DNA from: Bacteroidia bacterium
GTDB lineage: Bacteria; Bacteroidota; Bacteroidia; NS11-12g; UBA955
Direction: 5' to 3'
DNA length: 64,000 nt
NCBI GenBank assembly: GCA_023228875.1
Contig: JALOAG010000001.1
Span: 62,001-126,000, forward strand
Positions 60,673-64,000 of the stretch are shown here, piece by piece. The position numbers were made by a program, and so were the translations under genes. The notes below the pieces were generated by a model. The model saw nothing but the letters and a program-made list of their open reading frames with translations, ran no database searches and was not told the origin of the DNA. Positions within the stretch are counted from its first letter, which is position 1, and each line of letters begins with the position of its first letter.

Positions 60673-62328
60673 CTATTTATTTACAACTAGTTTGCTATTG
60701 GTAACACTATTGTTGTTTTCCACTTGAATAAAATACACTCCGTTTACAAGATTTTCTGTATTTATCGTTTCTTGAGTATTCGAATTAGTAGCGAAATAAA
60801 TCAATTTGCCTGTCATATCAATAATACTTATGGTTGAATGACTAGGAATATTATTAATAGTAACAATATTGCTGGCTGGATTAGGATAAATGGTTATAAG
60901 GTTATTAGTGATGGGTGTCGCTATTGAACTAGTTGGGCTTTGCTGCAGCTTCACCAAGTATAAATCAGCAGAAGCGGAATGACCGCTTGAAAATCCTGCG
61001 AGGTAAATGGAACCGTCTTGCGCAATGGCGATGGAGTGTGCTTTATCGTTCTGGTTGTTGGGTCCGTCATAGCTGTAAGACCATAGCTGATTTCCGTTTT
61101 CATCTAATTTGAAAGCGCCTAAATCAAAGTATGATGAACCGGCATTAGAGTATGAACCGGCAACATAAATATTATTATTGGCATCAGTTACAACATGATA
61201 AACGTGATTACTCCATTGCCCTGTTCCGCCATATAATTTCAACCACAGCAGATTTCCGTCAGGCGAAAATTTAGCAACGCCCATTTGTGTGTTCATGTTC
61301 ACGGCAACAATCAGATTGCCCGAATTGTCAAGCACTAATGGCATATCTGCACCTGTGAACGAAGCAGTGTTATTAACATTTACCGTGTCAAACACATAAT
61401 CCCATTGCTTTGCACCGGTAGAATCATGCTTAGCCAGATAAAACTTAACATTTGAATTAATCCCAAGCGAATATGAGTTGCCATTAGCATCAACATTGAT
61501 ATTATCAAACTGTTCGCTCGTGTTATTTACAGGTCCCGGTATGGTATTTATCCATCTGAAATCACCGTTACTATCAATTTTCCAAACAGCCATATCGCGC
61601 CATGTTGTTGTTAAAGTAGTTACACCGCATACATATGCATTACCGGCAGCATCCACTCCAACACTTTGCCCGTAATCAGCATATTCATGTATGTTGGAAT
61701 TGTTGAAGTATCTTAGCCACTGGCGATGACCTGACAAATTATATTTCACCAATAGCATTTGGTCGAATTCGGTTGTACCGTTGCCTGAACTTGATCCAGT
61801 TATAATAATGTCACCCGAAGCAGTAATCTGCAAAGAAGTACCTCTATTCTGGTTTATATTAATACTTCCGGAGAGGTATCCGGACCCTCTGATGCTGTCT
61901 GACCATAGCAAATTACCGTCAGCATCCAGAGCGAAAACAAACATATCGGAATTATTAGAAGAAGATGCATCGATTTTACTGTATCCTGTAACAATGATAC
62001 TATTGTCAGGCGTGATGTCCATATCTCTTGGGTAATCACTGAAATTGAGATTGTCATTATTCCACTTATGAGACCATAACAAATCACCATTGGGTGCATA
62101 TTTCCGAGTAATAACATCAACATATGTAGAAGATGTGCCTGAATTAGTGGTACCTGTAACTATTATATTGCCCTGTGCATCTAAGCGGACAAACTTTGCT
62201 TCGTCATGTAATCCCGCGCCATCAAAAGTTCGCGACCATTCTACAGAAGGAACTTGTGCAAATGTGAAACTGTTGAGCAGTGATAGTAGGAAATAAACTG
62301 CACTGTGTTTAATCTTTAGTGTTTTCAT
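60673..62328 (-). CDS. Beta-propeller (SBBP-type) repeat protein with T9SS sorting domain
   Basis: The 551-residue protein has a signal peptide (SAVYFLLSLLNSFTFAQ). At least seven repeats of about 55-60 residues follow, with NIIVTGTTNSG- and LLWS-like strands (PNGDLLWSHKWN, GDIIITGSSSGNG, DSNGDFRWINTIPGP, PDGNLLWLKLYGG, ENGNQLWSYSYDG). These are SBBP-type propeller blades. The C-terminal type A sorting domain (ITIYPNPASNIVTINNIPSH ... TNSKLVVNK) is complete. It should be a secreted or surface-bound propeller. A TATATTTG box lies at 62359-62352. The gene is bracketed by the 98-bp direct repeat. Confidence 0.9.
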   Translation of the reverse strand: MKTLKIKHSAVYFLLSLLNSFTFAQVPSVEWSRTFDGAGLHDEAKFVRLDAQGNIIVTGTTNSGTSSTYVDVITRKYAPNGDLLWSHKWNNDNLNFSDYPRDMDITPDNSIIVTGYSKIDASSSNNSDMFVFALDADGNLLWSDSIRGSGYLSGSININQNRGTSLQITASGDIIITGSSSGNGTTEFDQMLLVKYNLSGHRQWLRYFNNSNIHEYADYGQSVGVDAAGNAYVCGVTTLTTTWRDMAVWKIDSNGDFRWINTIPGPVNNTSEQFDNINVDANGNSYSLGINSNVKFYLAKHDSTGAKQWDYVFDTVNVNNTASFTGADMPLVLDNSGNLIVAVNMNTQMGVAKFSPDGNLLWLKLYGGTGQWSNHVYHVVTDANNNIYVAGSYSNAGSSYFDLGAFKLDENGNQLWSYSYDGPNNQNDKAHSIAIAQDGSIYLAGFSSGHSASADLYLVKLQQSPTSSIATPITNNLITIYPNPASNIVTINNIPSHSTISIIDMTGKLIYFATNSNTQETINTENLVNGVYFIQVENNNSVTNSKLVVNK

Positions 62329-62351
62329 GTTTTTTAGGGGTTAAAGAATAG

Positions 62352-62359
62352 CAAATATA
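62352..62359 (-). promoter_or_regulatory. -7 element TATATTTG for the T9SS propeller gene
   Basis: The forward strand reads CAAATATA, 23 bases before the start at 62328. Confidence 0.5.
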
Positions 62360-62806
62360 TATATTATATTTTATAGAAAGCTCATTGACTTAAGAGGTGT
62401 CATGAGTTTTCAAAATTTAAGTTATGATAATAAAATTTCAGATTTATCTTTTTTGTCGCTATTTTGGGTTGTATATTTTGTTTTTCTTGGAGTTTTGTGG
62501 TTGATTTTGTGCATCTTATGCAATTAAACTTCTATGGGTTGTTTAGATATGTTATAGTATTTTGCTTGTAAAAAAATGGACTGTGTTATTTTGCTTAGTA
62601 ATGAGAATTTGTTCTAGAACCATTATTTTACAAATACTTTATATTATTTCTATATTATACTGATTGGTTTATTGATGGTAGTTAGACGAATATTCAATGA
62701 TATTTTTGTGGCTTTGAGTTGTATTTTGCTATTGCATATACATACCTTTTTCATTACATAAGCATTTCTCATATTACTAGCTATGATTCTACTTTGCAGT
62801 GGTCTT
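62360..62806. other. AT-rich non-coding stretch
   Basis: I see no open frame, hairpin terminator or known RNA in this stretch, which links the propeller-gene promoter to repeat copy B. It is strongly AT-rich with no clear repeats of its own. Confidence 0.5.
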
Positions 62807-62904
62807 ATACCCTTGTTTTCATCATGTATAAAATATGTTTCTTGTAAAGTTACAAAAAAGTAGTAATAACAGCAAGGTGTTTATAGTAACATAGCGATGC
62901 GCAG
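62807..62904 (+). repeat. 98-bp direct repeat, copy B
   Basis: This copy matches 60519-60616 with five substitutions. On the minus strand it retains ATGAAAACAAGGGTA (the first five epimerase codons) but is followed at once by a stop, so it is a start without a gene. Confidence 0.92.
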
Positions 62905-62953
62905 CATTCGGATTAAATCAGATTAAATTACCGGAGAAGTTTCGTTCTTCCTT

Positions 62954-64000
62954 TTATTCTTTGATAAGTTTTACTACCGAATCATTGATTTTTACAAAAT
63001 ATAAACCGGTAGCTAAAGTTGAGATATCTATTGTTGTATGTTCACTTGTGACCACGCTCCTGTGTAGTATTCGTCCGCTTAGGTCTGTAATCGTAACCGT
63101 ACTTCCAATTTGTTCTGAATCAATACTCAATGAATGATTTGCAGGATTTGGAAACAAGTTGTATGAACGATTATCAATAAACTGTGCTAATCTAATAGGA
63201 CCTAAAGTGCTATTTCCATCTATGTCAACTTGCAAGAATCTATAATAGTTTATCTCTAAAGGAATATAATCATAAAACGAGTAATCATTTGTTTGGTAGC
63301 TGTTTCCGGAACCTTTGATACTTCCAATGCTTTCCCAGCTTATACCATCAACACTCCTTAGAATATCAAAATTACTGTTATTTATCTCTTGTGATGTTTC
63401 CCACATTAATTGTACCTGTTTTTTTGCATAATCAGGAACCGCTTCAAAATATATCAGACTTATAGGCAAAGGAGTAGGTCCATTACCAATGGCAAAAGGC
63501 GAGAAAGAGCCATTGTAATTCGAATGAACCAATTTTTTGGAACTGTACATTGAACTACCTGCTGTGGCCATTTCCCATTCTTTTTTTATGCTGTTAAAAT
63601 GATTAAGAAGCGGGGCAAGCAGTGAGCCCGATTCGTCAGCTGCATTCCATTCAAAAGTAAAATTAGTGTAAGGATTTAATCCTACTAATCCGTAATTGTT
63701 TTTTGAAATATTCTATGTTGTTTTCACATGTGGGGTGTTCACTATCGTTCCGCTCTGACCATTAAAATAAACCTCACCAACCAGATTGACTGAATAATAA
63801 GAGCTTTGATCCTTATTTTCTATTGTTACAGGAGTGTATGTGGTAATACCTACAGGAAACAATTTAGATGAATTGTTTTTAACATCAATTGTAAGCACAC
63901 CTGCATTGTCGCAACGAACATAGCTATTACTACCCGAAGACTTAAAATATTTATCTACCGACAAATCATAACTTCCAAGTATTATCTTCTTTTTTGAGCC
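62954..64000 (-). pseudogene. T9SS cargo gene interrupted by an in-frame TAG
   Basis: On the minus strand one frame runs from the right window edge to 62954, broken only by TAG at 63713-63715. Upstream of the stop lies a beta-rich segment (FPVGITTYTPVTIENKDQSSYYSVN ... TPHVKTT). Downstream come NISKNNYGL, FTFEWNAADESGSLL, LPISLIYFEAVPDYAKKQ, and a type A sorting domain (NLFPNPANHSLSIDSEQIGS ... VKLIKE). In related T9SS proteins this point reads TWNI, so the stop probably replaces TGG. Without read-through the sorting domain would be lost and the product not exported. The N-terminus is outside the window. Confidence 0.82.

Overview
This window is from a low-GC member of the Bacteroidota. Three lines of evidence support that. 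Several genes end in type IX secretion (T9SS) C-terminal sorting domains. Many genes, on both strands, have a good match to the Bacteroidota -7 promoter element TAnnTTTG just upstream. There are no obvious Shine-Dalgarno sequences, and housekeeping genes have Bacteroidota-style forms (a long IleRS, a cysteine-poor TraR/DksA protein, DUF349). Nothing seen fixes the family or genus.

Layout. 0-4 kb: a frameshifted RHS-core remnant, a Crp/Fnr regulator, an SDR, and a deoxyhypusine-synthase-like gene followed by a bacilliredoxin and a strong terminator. 4-9.5 kb: menB, an AraC/O6-alkylguanine methyltransferase fusion, pdxJ overlapping an S1/P1-phospholipase C-like enzyme, and two envelope proteins. 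9.7-16.6 kb: a T9SS cargo with a phage-like inserted domain, an SDR divergent from an MlaE/MlaF lipid-transport pair, a DHH phosphodiesterase overlapping an FKBP lipoprotein, an orphan T9SS tail and a lipocalin-like lipoprotein. 16.6-25.5 kb: a polysaccharide export run (rfbB, rfbA, Wza-like, Wzc-like, PHP phosphatase, Wzx-like flippase) with dut and a second nucleotidyltransferase. 25.8-28.2 kb: a cold-shock-domain protein, then a His-rich lipoprotein, a VIT1-family transporter and a cytochrome b. 28.2-31.7 kb: two lipoproteins and pckA. 31.8-37.7 kb: tRNA-Met, ileS, a DksA-like gene, lspA and an acyltransferase. 37.7-42.5 kb: a reverse-strand group of a dual-ATPase ABC protein, rnr and a polyprenyl synthase. 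42.6-49.9 kb: a LamG/T9SS protein, tRNA-Ser, BrkB-like, methyltransferase and DUF349 genes, a divergent HMG-CoA lyase and tRNA-Ala. 50.2-57.7 kb: three large secreted or surface proteins. 57.9-64 kb: lysS, then a decaying segment containing a frameshifted epimerase, a T9SS beta-propeller gene bracketed by a 98-bp direct repeat, and a T9SS gene broken by an in-frame TAG where Trp is expected.

The window is mostly chromosomal backbone with surface and secreted genes interspersed. No CRISPR array, insertion sequence, integrase, phage module or defence system was found. The clearest unusual signals are the 98-bp repeat pair around a cargo gene beside two broken genes, six -7 boxes lying only 4-6 bases from a start codon (apparently leaderless transcripts), a 10-bp perfect inverted repeat in the leader of the 50.3-kb surface-protein pair, and a T9SS cargo carrying a virion-protein-like domain.
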